Both the position numbers and the translations under genes were made by a program. A stretch of 64,000 nt of DNA from PALSA-693 sp963702305 (GTDB lineage: Bacteria > Actinomycetota > Acidimicrobiia > Acidimicrobiales > Palsa-688), in contig CAVPBX010000007.1 of assembly GCA_963702305.1 (NCBI GenBank), positions 324,460-388,459 on the forward strand. Direction: 5' to 3'. Below, in pieces: positions 8,517 through 18,378 of this stretch. The notes below the pieces were generated by a model that saw only the letters and a program-made list of their open reading frames with translations, was not told where the DNA came from and did not search any database. The first letter of the stretch is position 1; each line of letters begins with the position of its first letter.

Positions 8517-9308
8517 ATGACCGATTTGCAAGGCGCGCGGGTACTGGTGACCGGGGCGAATGGCGGCCTGGGGCGGGCCATCGCGTTGGCGCTGAAAGTC
8601 GAAGGCGCAGAGCTGCTCCTGACCGGGCGGCGGGCCGAGCCCCTCGACGCGGTGGCGACCGAAGTGGAGGGGCGGGCCATCGTCGCCGACCTGGCCGACC
8701 GCCGTCAGCTCGACCGACTGTTGGCCGAAGCCGGCGACATCGATGTGCTGGTCGCCAACGCCGCCCTCCCGGCATCGGGTGATCTCGGCGAGTGGCAACA
8801 GGACCAGATCGACCGGGTGCTGGAGGTCAACCTGGCCAACCCCATCGCCATGACGAGGGCGCTGCTGCCGGGCTTTCGGGCCCGGGGCTCAGGTCACTTC
8901 GTCTACGTGTCGTCCCTGTCCGGCCGGGTGGCGTCGAAGGGGGCGTCGCTGTACTCGGCGACCAAGTTCGGCCTGCGCGGCTTCGCCGGCGGCTTACGGG
9001 CCGACGTGCGAGGCAGCGGTATAGGGGTCTCGGTCGTGTTCCCCGGGTTCGTGCGCGACGCCGGGATGTTCGCGGACACCGGGGCCACCCTCCCCTGGGG
9101 CGTCGCCACCGTCGCACCCGAAGCGGTGGCAGCCGCGGTGGTCAAGGCCATCCGGGTGGACCGGGCCGAAGCGGTGGTCGCGCCGCTGAGCTTGCGCCTG
9201 GGTGCCTTCCTCGGCGCCCTGGCCCCGGGCGTCTCGGCGGCGGTGCAAGCGCGGGTGGGCAACGGGTTGTCCGACGAGCTGATCGCGGCCCAGCGCCACA
9301 AGCGGTAG
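8517..9308 (+). CDS. Short-chain dehydrogenase/reductase
   Basis: A 263-residue classical SDR: cofactor motif TGANGGLG near residue 13, NAALPASG (NAG-like), the catalytic serine in VSSLSG and the YSATK catalytic Tyr-Lys pair. TGRR after the second strand suggests NADP preference. The C-terminus has a small hydrophobic segment. Substrate unknown; ends 1 base before the converging MDMPI-family gene. Confidence 0.85.
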   Translation: MTDLQGARVLVTGANGGLGRAIALALKVEGAELLLTGRRAEPLDAVATEVEGRAIVADLADRRQLDRLLAEAGDIDVLVANAALPASGDLGEWQQDQIDRVLEVNLANPIAMTRALLPGFRARGSGHFVYVSSLSGRVASKGASLYSATKFGLRGFAGGLRADVRGSGIGVSVVFPGFVRDAGMFADTGATLPWGVATVAPEAVAAAVVKAIRVDRAEAVVAPLSLRLGAFLGALAPGVSAAVQARVGNGLSDELIAAQRHKR

Positions 9309-9309
9309 C

Positions 9310-10125
9310 TCAAATGGTGAAGGCCAGGTTGGCGACCACCTGGCGGCCGAGCCCGGTGTCGCCCGATAGCGCCACGTCGTCGAGCACCGTGGCCGGGTCG
9401 ACCCGCCCGCACGCCAGCCGAGTAAACAGGCCCGACTCCAACGCCACCACCGCCGTCGCCGGGGCGTCGAGGTTGTCGACGACCCGGGCCCGCCCGTCGA
9501 CGGCCACGTGCACCGACCTTTCGACAGGCCCGGTCAGCTCGAACGTCACCCGTGACCCTTCGGGCGCGCCCGCCTTCTTGCCGACGATGTAACCGAGGGC
9601 CCGGACGATTTCGTCCACCGCCTGTTCGGCAACCGGGCCGCTCTCGTGACCGGCCCGGCCCACCGCGTCCCGCACGTCCTGCTCGTGCACCCAGCAGTCG
9701 AAGATCCGGATCTGCATGAACCGCCGGTAGTCGGCCTGCCCGATCGGAGTCCACGACGGGGCGGAGAAATCATCCTCGCCCATGCCGGCGAGGGCCTCCC
9801 GTCGGGCGTTGGTCACCTCGGTGAAGCGTTCGAGCACCTCGGCGCGCGGCTCGTTCGCGAGCGCGGTCACCCACACCTCGTTGAACCCTCCGATGTCGTT
9901 GCGGACATGATCGGGACGGCCCGGATCGATCTTGGGATTGGGGCGCCCGAGGATCATCGACTCGGTGCCGATGACGTGGGCGTACTGGGCGGAAACGGGC
10001 CAGCCCGGGCAGGGGGTGCCTCGGGACCACTCGCTGTCGGTCAGCCCCGCGCCCAGATCGCCGAGGGACGACCAGACTTCGTCGAGTTGGGCGATCAGGC
10101 CGGCGGCGGAATTGTCGGCGGTCAT
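9310..10125 (-). CDS. Maleylpyruvate-isomerase-family, mycothiol-dependent-type enzyme
   Basis: A 271-residue protein with an N-terminal DinB-like four-helix domain (GTPCPGWPVSAQYAHVIGTE, then WVHEQDVRDAVGR with metal-binding His residues) and a C-terminal SCP2-like domain. This is the pattern of actinobacterial MDMPI/TIGR03083 proteins that use mycothiol for isomerisation or conjugation. ATG 10125 lies 3 bases after the DsbA-like gene's stop, so the two form an operon of thiol-linked enzymes. Confidence 0.8.
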   Translation of the reverse strand: MTADNSAAGLIAQLDEVWSSLGDLGAGLTDSEWSRGTPCPGWPVSAQYAHVIGTESMILGRPNPKIDPGRPDHVRNDIGGFNEVWVTALANEPRAEVLERFTEVTNARREALAGMGEDDFSAPSWTPIGQADYRRFMQIRIFDCWVHEQDVRDAVGRAGHESGPVAEQAVDEIVRALGYIVGKKAGAPEGSRVTFELTGPVERSVHVAVDGRARVVDNLDAPATAVVALESGLFTRLACGRVDPATVLDDVALSGDTGLGRQVVANLAFTI

Positions 10126-10128
10126 CGG

Positions 10129-10800
10129 TCAGGCCACCGGGTGGGCGACGGTGTTCCAGTCGCGGGCCGTCAGGTACGGGGCAAAGCTGGCGCTGATGTG
10201 CTCCCAGTCGGCCGCGGTCTTGGGCCGTCGGAGCTCATACAGATGGGGGAATTCCGCCCAGCCGGCCACCAGGTCCCACAGTCGTCCGGCCGCCTCGCCG
10301 GTCGGGGCCGGGGTCACGACCGGACCGAACAGCACCGCCGACCCGTCGATGACCAGGGTCGGCACCCCGTACCCGCCGAGGGCCACCACCCGGTCGTGGT
10401 CGGCCCGCACGTCGTCGTGGGTGGTCGGATCCGCGATGGCCGCCTCGACGGCGCTCGGATCCAGGCCGGCCTCGATCAGGGCGACGGCCGCCCCGTCGGG
10501 GCTGTGCACCTTGCGACCCTCCTCGTGCAGGGCGCGGCCGGCGGCGGCGTAGAAGCGGTCGACGGCGTCGTTGCCCTGCGGGCTGCGGCGCATGAGGGCG
10601 GCGATCCGCAGCAACGACCAGCCGTACGACCAGGACCGCTCCCACGGGTGCTTCTTGCCCTCTTCGCGGTTGACCTCTTCCAGCGAAAAAAACTTCCAGG
10701 TGACGGCGACATCCCGTTGTTCGGCCACGGTGCGAATCCATTTGCTGGTCTGGTACGCCCACGGGCACATCACGTCGAAGTGGAAGTCGATGGCGGTCAT
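10129..10800 (-). CDS. DsbA-family oxidoreductase (FrnE / Rv2466c-like)
   Basis: This 223-residue thioredoxin-fold protein has DVMCPWAY near residue 10 as its active-site loop. Only the first cysteine of CxxC is kept (CPWA), so it acts as a single-cysteine glutathione- or mycothiol-type transferase/reductase rather than a disulfide oxidase. The helical insert and the cis-proline loop (GGYGVPTLVIDG) are clear. The mycobacterial relative Rv2466c is a mycothiol-dependent nitroreductase. First gene of a pair with the MDMPI-type enzyme. Confidence 0.8.
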   Translation of the reverse strand: MTAIDFHFDVMCPWAYQTSKWIRTVAEQRDVAVTWKFFSLEEVNREEGKKHPWERSWSYGWSLLRIAALMRRSPQGNDAVDRFYAAAGRALHEEGRKVHSPDGAAVALIEAGLDPSAVEAAIADPTTHDDVRADHDRVVALGGYGVPTLVIDGSAVLFGPVVTPAPTGEAAGRLWDLVAGWAEFPHLYELRRPKTAADWEHISASFAPYLTARDWNTVAHPVA

Positions 10801-10808
10801 GATGCCGC

Positions 10809-11576
10809 TTACCTGCCGGTCCAGGCCGGCGGCCGCTTCTCGATAAAGGCCATCAAGCCCTCCTTGGCGTCCTCGCTCCCCATGGCTTTGGCCATGGCTT
10901 CTCCCGACATCCGCCAGCCGGTGTCCTCGTCCTCGGTCATGGCGGCGAGCACGACGTGGCGGGAGGCGCGCACCGAAACGGGGGCGTTGGCCTCGATCCG
11001 GGCGGCCAACTCCTTGGCCTTCGCCAGCGCCTCGCCTGGCTCGCACAGCACGTTGACCAAGCCGAAATGGTGGGCTCGTTCGGCCTCGATCGGATCGCCG
11101 GTGAGGGTGAGCTCCATGGCCACGTTGAAGGGCAATTTGCGAGGTAGGCGGAAGAGCCCACCCCCGGCGGCCACCAGACTGCGTTTGACCTCGGGGATCC
11201 CGAACCGGGCCGTGGTGGACGCCACGATGAGATCGCACGCCAAGGTGATCTCGGTCCCGCCGGCCAACGCCGGGCCGTCGACCGCGGCGATGATGGGCTT
11301 GGACCGCTCCCGCCTGGTGATGCCGGCGAACCCGCCGTGGGCGGTGGCCAGGTCGCCGGCCCGGCCGGCATTGATCTCCTTGAGGTCGGCGCCGGCGGAG
11401 AAGACCGGCGGCACCCCGGCGAGGATTCCGACCCACAGGCCGTCGTCTTCCTCGAGGCGGTCGATGGCCGCTTCGATGCCGCGGGCGACCTCACCGTTGA
11501 CGGCGTTGCGCGCCTCCGGTCGGTTGATGGTGATGATGGCGCAATGGCCTTCGGTTGCGTACTCGATGGTCGACAC
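10809..11576 (-). CDS. Enoyl-CoA hydratase/isomerase family protein
   Basis: A 255-residue crotonase: ITINRPEARNAVN, the oxyanion-hole stretch FSAGADLKEI and AAVDGPALAGGTEITLACDLIVAS are present. E and other catalytic residues fall in the expected AGGGL..LPR region. It hydrates trans-2-enoyl-CoA in beta-oxidation. I chose GTG 11576 because AGAGGGG sits 7 bases upstream. No stop codon separates it from the SDR frame above (see that entry). Confidence 0.85.
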   Translation of the reverse strand: MSTIEYATEGHCAIITINRPEARNAVNGEVARGIEAAIDRLEEDDGLWVGILAGVPPVFSAGADLKEINAGRAGDLATAHGGFAGITRRERSKPIIAAVDGPALAGGTEITLACDLIVASTTARFGIPEVKRSLVAAGGGLFRLPRKLPFNVAMELTLTGDPIEAERAHHFGLVNVLCEPGEALAKAKELAARIEANAPVSVRASRHVVLAAMTEDEDTGWRMSGEAMAKAMGSEDAKEGLMAFIEKRPPAWTGR

Positions 11577-11599
11577 GTCGGTCCCCTCTTTTTCCTGGG

Positions 11600-12377
11600 C
11601 TACTTGGGCTGGAGGCGCGCCGGCGCCGTCGATGCGGATGGTCTCGCCGTTCATGTAGCTGTTGGTGATCAGCTCCGTCGCCAGGCTGGCGAACTCGGCC
11701 GGGTAGCCCAGCCGGTCGGGGAACACCACGTCCCGCTTGAGCTTGGCCTTGAACTCCTCGGAGGCCTCGCCGGACCCATAGATGGGCGTGTCGATTAGCC
11801 CGGGGGCGATGGTGTTGATGCGCACGCCGACCACGGCCAGATCCCGGGCGATCGGCAGGGTCATCCCCACCACTCCACCCTTCGATGCCGAGTAGGCGGC
11901 CTGACCGATCTGGCCGTCGAAGGCCGCCAGGGAGGCCGTGTTGACGATGGCGCCCCGCTCGCCGTCCACGAGTGGTTCCGTCTGGCTCATGGCCGTGGCC
12001 GCCAGCCGAACACAGTTGAAAGTGCCGATCAGGTTGATGGCGATGACCCTCGAGAAGGCATCCAGATTGTGGGCGGACTCGTAGCTGCCGTCCCGGCCGA
12101 TCGTCCGGGACGCCCACCCGATGCCGGCGCAGTTGACCAGGCTCCGCAGCGGGCCGAGCTCCTTGGCCGCCTCGACTGCGGCGGTGACCTCGTCGGTCTT
12201 GGTCACGTCCGCGTGGGCGAAAATGCCGCCCAGTTCCTTGGCCAGCGTCTCACCCGCGGCGTCTTGCATGTCGAGCACGACCACCCGAGCGCCCCGCTCG
12301 GTAAGCAGGCGGGCCGTGGCCTCTCCGAGGCCGGACGCGCCCCCCGTCACGATGGCTGAAGTTCCTCGTATGTCCAT
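11600..12377 (-). CDS. SDR, 3-hydroxyacyl-CoA dehydrogenase type II-like; frame shifted at 3' end
   Basis: ATG 12377 begins MDIRGTSAIVTGGASGLGE, followed by NCAG, the catalytic YSASKGG and MNGETIRIDGA, the pattern of HSD17B10-type 3-hydroxyacyl-CoA dehydrogenases. As written, the frame runs on without a stop into the enoyl-CoA hydratase. In the neighbouring frame the end reads ARLQPK then TAG at 11602-11600, exactly how this family usually ends. One base too many or few in the GGCGCCGGCGCGCC stretch near 11612-11625 explains both facts, so I treat it as a separate gene of about 258 residues. Confidence 0.75.
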
Positions 12378-12518
12378 GGCGGGCAGGCTAGGCGAGCGGC
12401 CCCGACAGACGGCAACCCGCCAGACCCCTGGCGCACTGGGGCGGCGCCTAGATTTGGGCATCATGAGGGCAGCATTCTGAGGGTCGGTCGGCGTCGCGTT
12501 CGGGTCCCGTGGTGGCTG

Positions 12519-14219
12519 GTGGCAGTGGTGATCGGGGCGGGCGTGGCGGGCTGGGCCGTGTTCGTGACGTTGCAGGTGCTGGCGGCCGGACACGCCGATC
12601 AGCGTGGGCTCGCCGCGGTCAATCAAGCCCGCGGCGAGCTGTCCGCGTCCGACCTGATGGCCGGCCGGGCCCTGGGTCCGTTGGCCGTGGCCCAAGCGGA
12701 CTTCCATCACGCCCACGGGTTGCTGGGATCGGCCTGGTTGGCCCCGGTCCGGATCCTGCCGGTGATCGGACGGCAGGTCACGTCCGTCGACGATCTGTCC
12801 GCCAGCGCCGAGCGGGTCGCCCAGGTCGGCCAGACCACCGTCTCTGGGGTGGGCGCGGCCCTCAAGCGGCCGCACCTGAGCGGGCCGCAGCGAGTGGCCG
12901 TGCTGGCCGACCTGTCCTCGGTGGCCGGCCGGGCCGACGAGCAGCTGGGTGGGCTGTCCTATGGCCCCAGCAAGGGGCTGATCGGGGCCGTCGCCCGGCG
13001 CCGGTCCGAGCTCATCAACGACGTCGCCAAAGTCCGGTCGGAGCTCAACAAAGCCGCCTTGGTGACGGGCGTGGTCGGCCACCAGATGACCGCCGGCGCC
13101 CGCTACCTGGTGTTGGAGGCCAACAACGCCGAGATGCGGTCGGGGTCGGGCATGCTCCTCCAGGCGGGGGTGCTGACGGTCGGGGGCGGCGACCTGGTGC
13201 TGGGCCCGACGCGTCCGACGGGCGACCTCACCCTGTCACCGCCTGGGGTCCCGATCGGCGGCGATCTGGCCGCCCGCTGGGGATGGCTGCATCCCGGTCA
13301 GGATTGGCGCAATCTGGCCACCACCCCGCAGTTCGATGTCACGGCCCCGTTGGCCGCCCAGATGTGGCAGGCCGCCACCGGCCAGCACGTCGACGGGGTC
13401 CTCGTCCTCGACGACGTCGCCATCCAGGCGCTGCTGGCGGCCACCGGTCCGGTGTCGGTCGGCAGCACGACCGTCGGGCCGGACAACGCCTTGACGTTCC
13501 TGACCAAGACGCAGTATCTCCAGCCCGACGAGACCGTCCGCAAGGAGGAGTTGGGCGCCCTCGCCCAGGCCGCGGTGGCCAGCGTCGAGCACGGCCAGGG
13601 CAGCCTCTCGACCATGGCGACCGGGCTCGCCGCGGCCACCGCCGGCCGCCATGTCCTGCTGTGGTCGTCCGACGTCAGCGTGGAGAGCGCCTACCGCACC
13701 CTCGGCGTGGCCGGCACCGTCGCTCCCGACGACCTCCTGGTCGGGGTGCTCAACGGCGGGGCCAACAAACTCGACCCCTACCTGAGCGTCCAGATCCAGC
13801 TGTCCCTGCGACCGGCCGCCGCGGCCACCCAGGTCACCGTCCGGGTCGACGTCGCCAACGATGCGCCCACCGGTCTGCCGCCGTACGTGACCGGAGAGGC
13901 CGCCTCCTTGGCAGCGCTGCGCCAACAGCCGGGCGTCTACGCCGGGCTGCTGAGCGCCAACCTGCCGGGTAGCGCCACCAACGGCGGCATCGCCGGCTAC
14001 TCGTCGCTGGCGGCCGCGGGTCGCGAGGGTCCGCTGACGGTATTGGCCGTGCCCTTCCGACTCCAGCCCGGCCACCGGCAGGAATTCGTGGTCACCTTCC
14101 ATCTGCCCGGCCGGCACGGCGCTTTCGAGGTCATCCCCTCCGCCCGGCTCCCGAGTGTCACGTGGCAAACCCCGAAGGCCACCTTCACCGACAGCCAGCC
14201 GCACCAGGTCTCGTACTGA
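12519..14219 (+). CDS. DUF4012 membrane-anchored protein of polysaccharide locus
   Basis: A 566-residue protein with one N-terminal transmembrane helix (LVAVVIGAGVAGWAVFVTLQ) and a long extracytoplasmic region. EANNAEMRSGSGM and LDDVAIQALLAATGPV are hallmark stretches of DUF4012 proteins found in actinobacterial exopolysaccharide clusters. The molecular role is unknown; similarity to LytR-type cell-wall ligases has been proposed only loosely. Positively charged codons just upstream of GTG 12519 (RVGRRRVRVPWW) suggest the true start may be earlier at a non-standard codon. Followed 2 bases later by the flippase. Confidence 0.8.
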   Translation: MAVVIGAGVAGWAVFVTLQVLAAGHADQRGLAAVNQARGELSASDLMAGRALGPLAVAQADFHHAHGLLGSAWLAPVRILPVIGRQVTSVDDLSASAERVAQVGQTTVSGVGAALKRPHLSGPQRVAVLADLSSVAGRADEQLGGLSYGPSKGLIGAVARRRSELINDVAKVRSELNKAALVTGVVGHQMTAGARYLVLEANNAEMRSGSGMLLQAGVLTVGGGDLVLGPTRPTGDLTLSPPGVPIGGDLAARWGWLHPGQDWRNLATTPQFDVTAPLAAQMWQAATGQHVDGVLVLDDVAIQALLAATGPVSVGSTTVGPDNALTFLTKTQYLQPDETVRKEELGALAQAAVASVEHGQGSLSTMATGLAAATAGRHVLLWSSDVSVESAYRTLGVAGTVAPDDLLVGVLNGGANKLDPYLSVQIQLSLRPAAAATQVTVRVDVANDAPTGLPPYVTGEAASLAALRQQPGVYAGLLSANLPGSATNGGIAGYSSLAAAGREGPLTVLAVPFRLQPGHRQEFVVTFHLPGRHGAFEVIPSARLPSVTWQTPKATFTDSQPHQVSY

Positions 14220-14221
14220 GC

Positions 14222-15721
14222 ATGCCCGAAGGGGAGGTCCCAGGCATCACCGATGCCCGCCGGCGTTGGCGGCGAGCCCGTCCCCTCGGCCCCGGCCGGC
14301 CGGCGGTGGCGTCGTCACTGGCGATGGGTGCCGGTTTGCTGACCGCCGGCCGTTACGGCGTGGCCTTGCTGGGGTGGGCAGGCACGTTGGTGCTGGTGCG
14401 GGTCTTGTCGCCGCAGGCGTGGGGCGAGTACTCCCTGATCTTCAGCGTCATGGCCCTGATCGGGACCGTCGCCGACCTGCAAGTTGGCCGCATCGTAGTG
14501 CGGGAGTTCCAAACGGCCACGGACGAGCTGGAGGAGACCCTGGGCTCGTTTGTCACCCTCCGGCTCAGCGTTGGCGCCGTCTGCTACGGCGCCGCGCTCG
14601 TCGTCGTGTGGGTTGGCGGCTACCCGACGATCGTCCTGGCCGCGATGGCCGCCGCGGCCCTGGTGCTCGTGGTGGGGTCCGCGGACGCGGCTCTGTACAT
14701 CTTCTTCACCTCCCAGATGTGGATGCGGACCTTGGCGGTGGCCAATGTGCTGGCCCAAATGTCGCAACTGGCGCTGACCGTCGGGCTGGCGTTGGCCGGC
14801 TTCCACGGCCTGGTGATCTTCACCGTCCCCGCCATCCTGTTCGAGCTGGTGTTCGTGGCGTGGCTGATTCGAGCGATGCGAGGCCTCATCCGGGTCCGGC
14901 TCCGCTTCCACACCGCCCGCTGGTGGCGATGGCTCAAGGAGGCGGCGCTCCTGTCCGTCGGGGCCGCCCTCGGATCCATCTACATGCAGGTCGACACCAT
15001 CATGCTGTCCAAACTGGCCGATCTACCGGCGGTGGGCATCTATGCCATCGGGTCGAAGTTCGCCAACCTCGTAGGGGCGGTATCCACCGCGGTGAGCACC
15101 AGCCTGCTGGTGTCGCTGACGAAGACCTGGCCCGAAGAACCCGAGGCGTTCGTGACCGCGTTCCGGCGGGCGTTCCTGCTGTTGCTGGTAGCCGGGACGG
15201 CCTTGTTGCTGGACTTCGGAGCCTTCGCCACGCCGGTGGTCCGCTTGCTCTACGGCCATCACTACACGGCCGGCGCCGGAGCCGCGGTGGGACTGGTGGG
15301 AGCCGAAGTGCTGAGCTTCTTCTCTGACTTGTGTTTCGTGGCCCTGGTGGCGATGGGGCGCAACGCTCCCTACCTCGTGGCGGCCGCGCTGGGGGTGGTT
15401 GTCAACGTCAGCGTCAACCTGGTGGTGATTCCCCGGTGGTCGTACAACGGTGCCAGCGGGGCCACCATGATCACCGAGGCCCTGGTGCTGGCGGTCCTGG
15501 CTGGAGTGTTGTGGCGCAAAGGCCCGGCTGGCGAGTGGCTGCCCTGGCGCCCCGCGATCAAGGTGGTTGGAGCGGCCGCGGCGATGGCCGCCGTCGCCTT
15601 CTCCGTACGTACGCACCTGCCGTGGGAGGCCGCCGCGGCCGCCGCGACCGCGGTGTACGTGGCCGTCCTGCACGTCATTCGGGTGGACGGCGAAGGGGGC
15701 CTCCGGGCGTTGATCCGGTGA
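14222..15721 (+). CDS. Polysaccharide flippase (Wzx / MOP superfamily)
   Basis: A 499-residue protein with about 12-14 hydrophobic segments. The typical start GAGLLTAGRYGVALLGWAGTLVLVRVLSPQAWGEYSL matches Wzx-type lipid-linked oligosaccharide flippases, which move undecaprenyl-PP-linked repeat units across the membrane. ATG 14222 lies 2 bases after the DUF4012 stop. Its 3' end overlaps the converging glycosyltransferase gene by 47 bases. Confidence 0.85.
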   Translation: MPEGEVPGITDARRRWRRARPLGPGRPAVASSLAMGAGLLTAGRYGVALLGWAGTLVLVRVLSPQAWGEYSLIFSVMALIGTVADLQVGRIVVREFQTATDELEETLGSFVTLRLSVGAVCYGAALVVVWVGGYPTIVLAAMAAAALVLVVGSADAALYIFFTSQMWMRTLAVANVLAQMSQLALTVGLALAGFHGLVIFTVPAILFELVFVAWLIRAMRGLIRVRLRFHTARWWRWLKEAALLSVGAALGSIYMQVDTIMLSKLADLPAVGIYAIGSKFANLVGAVSTAVSTSLLVSLTKTWPEEPEAFVTAFRRAFLLLLVAGTALLLDFGAFATPVVRLLYGHHYTAGAGAAVGLVGAEVLSFFSDLCFVALVAMGRNAPYLVAAALGVVVNVSVNLVVIPRWSYNGASGATMITEALVLAVLAGVLWRKGPAGEWLPWRPAIKVVGAAAAMAAVAFSVRTHLPWEAAAAAATAVYVAVLHVIRVDGEGGLRALIR

Positions 15722-16826
15722 CGGACAAGGCGCCGACTGCGTCATAAAATCGAGAGCGGAAGGTCTCCGGCGAGAACCTTTCCGCGTGTCGCCGTATGAC
15801 ATCCGGCTCGAAGCGGGAAGGATCAAAGGCGCGGAGGGCCCGGGCCAGCGCGTCGACGTCGTCCTCTCCTCGCTCATGCGCGTACAGGCTGCCGGTGACG
15901 CCGTCGACGACCGAATCCAAGACGCCACCACCGGCCCAGGCCACCACGGGCGCCCCGCACGCTTGCGCTTCGACCGGAACGATCCCGAAGTCCTCTTCGC
16001 CCGGGAAGACCAGCGCTCGACACCGGCGGAACAGGTTGCGGAGGGTTTCGCCGTCGACTGCTCCCCGCACCTCGATGCCGGGGCCGGCGATGGACGCCAG
16101 ACTGGACGCGCCGCGACCGCCGCCGGCGACCACCAGGCGGACTCCCGCCCGGCGAGCCGCCATGACGGCCACCTCCGGCTTCTTGTACGGGACCAGGCGG
16201 CCCGCATACAGGAAGAAGTCCTCCCGGTCGATCCCCCCGTCCGGGGTGAAGTAGTGGACGTCCACCGGTGGGGGGATGACTGTCGAGGTGCGGCCCCACC
16301 AGCGGCGGACCCGCTCGGCGACGTGCCGCGAATTGACCACCAGGAGATCGGGACGCTGCGCGGCCCGTCGGTCAGCCCAGCGCTGGGTGCCGGCAAAGGC
16401 GGCCAAGGCGAGCCGGCCGGTTCGACTCGCAACCTCGTGGCGGCGAAAGGCTGGATCCCACAGCCAGCGCCCCGGGGTGTGGGTATACGAGACCATGGTC
16501 GCCCCCGGCGGACACCGGACCCGGTTGGCGAAGGCGTGGTGGCTGGTAACCACCAGATCGACCGGGCCCAGATCGAGGGTGGACATGCAGGCCGGCAGAA
16601 GCGGCAGCAGGTGCGCGTAGGTGGGCCCGCCGCGGTACAGGTGCTGCAGCCAACCGGTCCGGATGGTCGCCCCGGCGAGCCCCGCGGGCAGCGCCGCCCG
16701 GTCCAGGATCGGGGTCCAGATGGTGGCCTCGGGCCACATGGCGTGCAGTTGTTCGACGACGCGCTCGGAGCCGCCCAACTCGGTGAATCGTTCGTGGACG
16801 ATTGCGACCCGGCTCGGGTCGGTCAC
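15675..16826 (-). CDS. Glycosyltransferase family 4
   Basis: A 383-residue GT-B enzyme that adds a sugar from a nucleotide donor to a growing glycan. Seen: VHERFTELGGSERVVEQL (acceptor-side loop), FFLYAGRLVPYKKPEVAV, and FPGEEDFGIVPVEAQACGAPVVA, the GT4 EX7E donor-binding motif. GTG 16826 overlaps the stop of the Wzz/BY-kinase gene (GTGA). The sugar is not inferable. Confidence 0.85.
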   Translation of the reverse strand: MTDPSRVAIVHERFTELGGSERVVEQLHAMWPEATIWTPILDRAALPAGLAGATIRTGWLQHLYRGGPTYAHLLPLLPACMSTLDLGPVDLVVTSHHAFANRVRCPPGATMVSYTHTPGRWLWDPAFRRHEVASRTGRLALAAFAGTQRWADRRAAQRPDLLVVNSRHVAERVRRWWGRTSTVIPPPVDVHYFTPDGGIDREDFFLYAGRLVPYKKPEVAVMAARRAGVRLVVAGGGRGASSLASIAGPGIEVRGAVDGETLRNLFRRCRALVFPGEEDFGIVPVEAQACGAPVVAWAGGGVLDSVVDGVTGSLYAHERGEDDVDALARALRAFDPSRFEPDVIRRHAERFSPETFRSRFYDAVGALSVTGSTPGGPLRRPPE

Positions 16827-18336
16827 GACCCCCGGCCGGCCGGCGCGGGACGGCGCGCCAACCAACGGTTCTGCCGCGACTTGCTGTAGACCCCATAGTC
16901 GTAGCCGCCGGCGGCGCCCCGGGACGACCGGTTGAGCACAATGCCCAGCGGCTTGGCGCCGACCTGGTGGAGCTGATCCAGCGTCCGCCGCAGCGACCGA
17001 CGGCGACCGCCCCGGGCGTCGACCACCACGATGACGGCGTCGCATTGGGCGGCGATGCTCAGGGCGTCGGAGAACAATCCCTCCGGCGGGCTGTCGACCA
17101 CGAGTAGTTCGGTGTTGGCGGGTCCGGTCGTTGCCAACGGGAGCAGCACCCGGCGGGCCAGAGCGCCGGCGAGCAAGCCGGGGGGATCGGCCACCGGCTG
17201 ACCGGCGGGCATGACCATCAAACCCGGGTGGGCAGCCAGCGGGTGCACGCCCACCCGGGGATCGGCCCCGGCGAGGACTTCGCTCAGACCTGGGCTCTTC
17301 GGAACGTCGAGACGCTCGTGAATGGCCGGCCGGCGCATGTCGCCGTCCACGATGACGACCGATGCGCCGATCTCGGCCACCGCGAACGCCAAGTGGATGG
17401 AGACAAACGACTTGCCGACCCCGGGCTCGGTACTGACGACCGCCACGCTCCGGATCCGCTCGGCCTCGCCCATGAAGAGCAGGGCGGTGCGCACCTTGCG
17501 GAACGCTTCGATCACGTCCTTGTCGTTGCCGGCCGGGACGTGGGCCAGGACGGCCAACCCGGTTGCTTTGGTGACCTCGTCCTCGAGCCGGTCGGTGGGG
17601 AACCGATCGCTCAACACCTCGAGGAGCACCGCCAGTTCGGAGCAGACGACCAGGGCGGTGAGGAAGCCCAGCAGGGCGTCCCGGGTGGGTTTCGGTGAAA
17701 TCGCGCCGCCGGTGGACCGGGCCGGAGCGACCAGGTTGATCTGGTCCAGGGGCTGTGACTGCTGATTGGTGGCGATCTGCTCCAGGGCCTGGAGCTGCGC
17801 CTGCAGCCCCGCCTGCCGGCTGGAGCCGGCGGGCACCGCCGCCAGTTGGCTGGTGATGTTGTTGATCTGCGTGTCGACCTTCTTGAGTTGAGAGGTGAGG
17901 GCCGTCTCTTGCTGGGCAGTGACCGCCGCCGTCAGGGCGTCTGCCTCGCCCTGGGCCAGGGCCGTGGCGGCCTCCGGCGAGGGTCCGGTGGCGGTCACCG
18001 TGATAAAGCCGACGGTGCTCGACGCGCTGCCACGGAGAGCCGCGCGCTGGCTGCAGACTCGCTGAGGGGCAGATGGGCCCCCGAGGCCGCGGCCTGGACA
18101 ACCGGCGCGGTCTTGGCCAGTTGGGCATAGGTCGCGGCCAAGAAGACCGCGTCGCTCTGCGACGCCCCGACGCCGGAGGAGACCTGCCCGGGCGTCACAC
18201 TGAGCTGGGCCTGCGCCTGGTAGACCTTCGACTGGGCATTGAACCAGGCGTAGACCGCCACGGCGACGACCACGGCGACGGCAATAACCAGCCACTTACG
18301 CCGCCAGATGATCTGGAAATGGTCGCGGAGGTTCAT
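16823..18336 (-). CDS. Wzz chain-length domain fused to BY-type tyrosine kinase; frame shifted near 18030
   Basis: ATG 18336 starts MNLRDHFQIIWRRKWLVIAV, a Wzz domain with a first membrane helix; the second helix is LLGFLTALVVCSELAVLL. The cytoplasmic part has Walker A STEPGVGKS, Walker A' VVIVDGDMRRP and Walker B LLVVDSPPE, then a tyrosine cluster YDYGVY near the C-terminus that can be autophosphorylated. Together these control polymer length and export. The frame changes between SARLSVAA and SSTVGFITV, where GCGCG appears in place of GCG at about 18026-18030. Removing one CG gives a continuous protein of about 504 residues. Confidence 0.8.
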
Positions 18337-18378
18337 ATTTGCCCGACTGTCGCCCGTCCCCGTGGTCCCTAGGTTCCC

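Noticed and set aside
10809..13082. A single 757-residue frame covering hydratase, SDR and upstream DNA
   Set aside because: The first part lies antisense to the DUF4012 gene and has no protein features; the rest is two genes joined by a likely indel.
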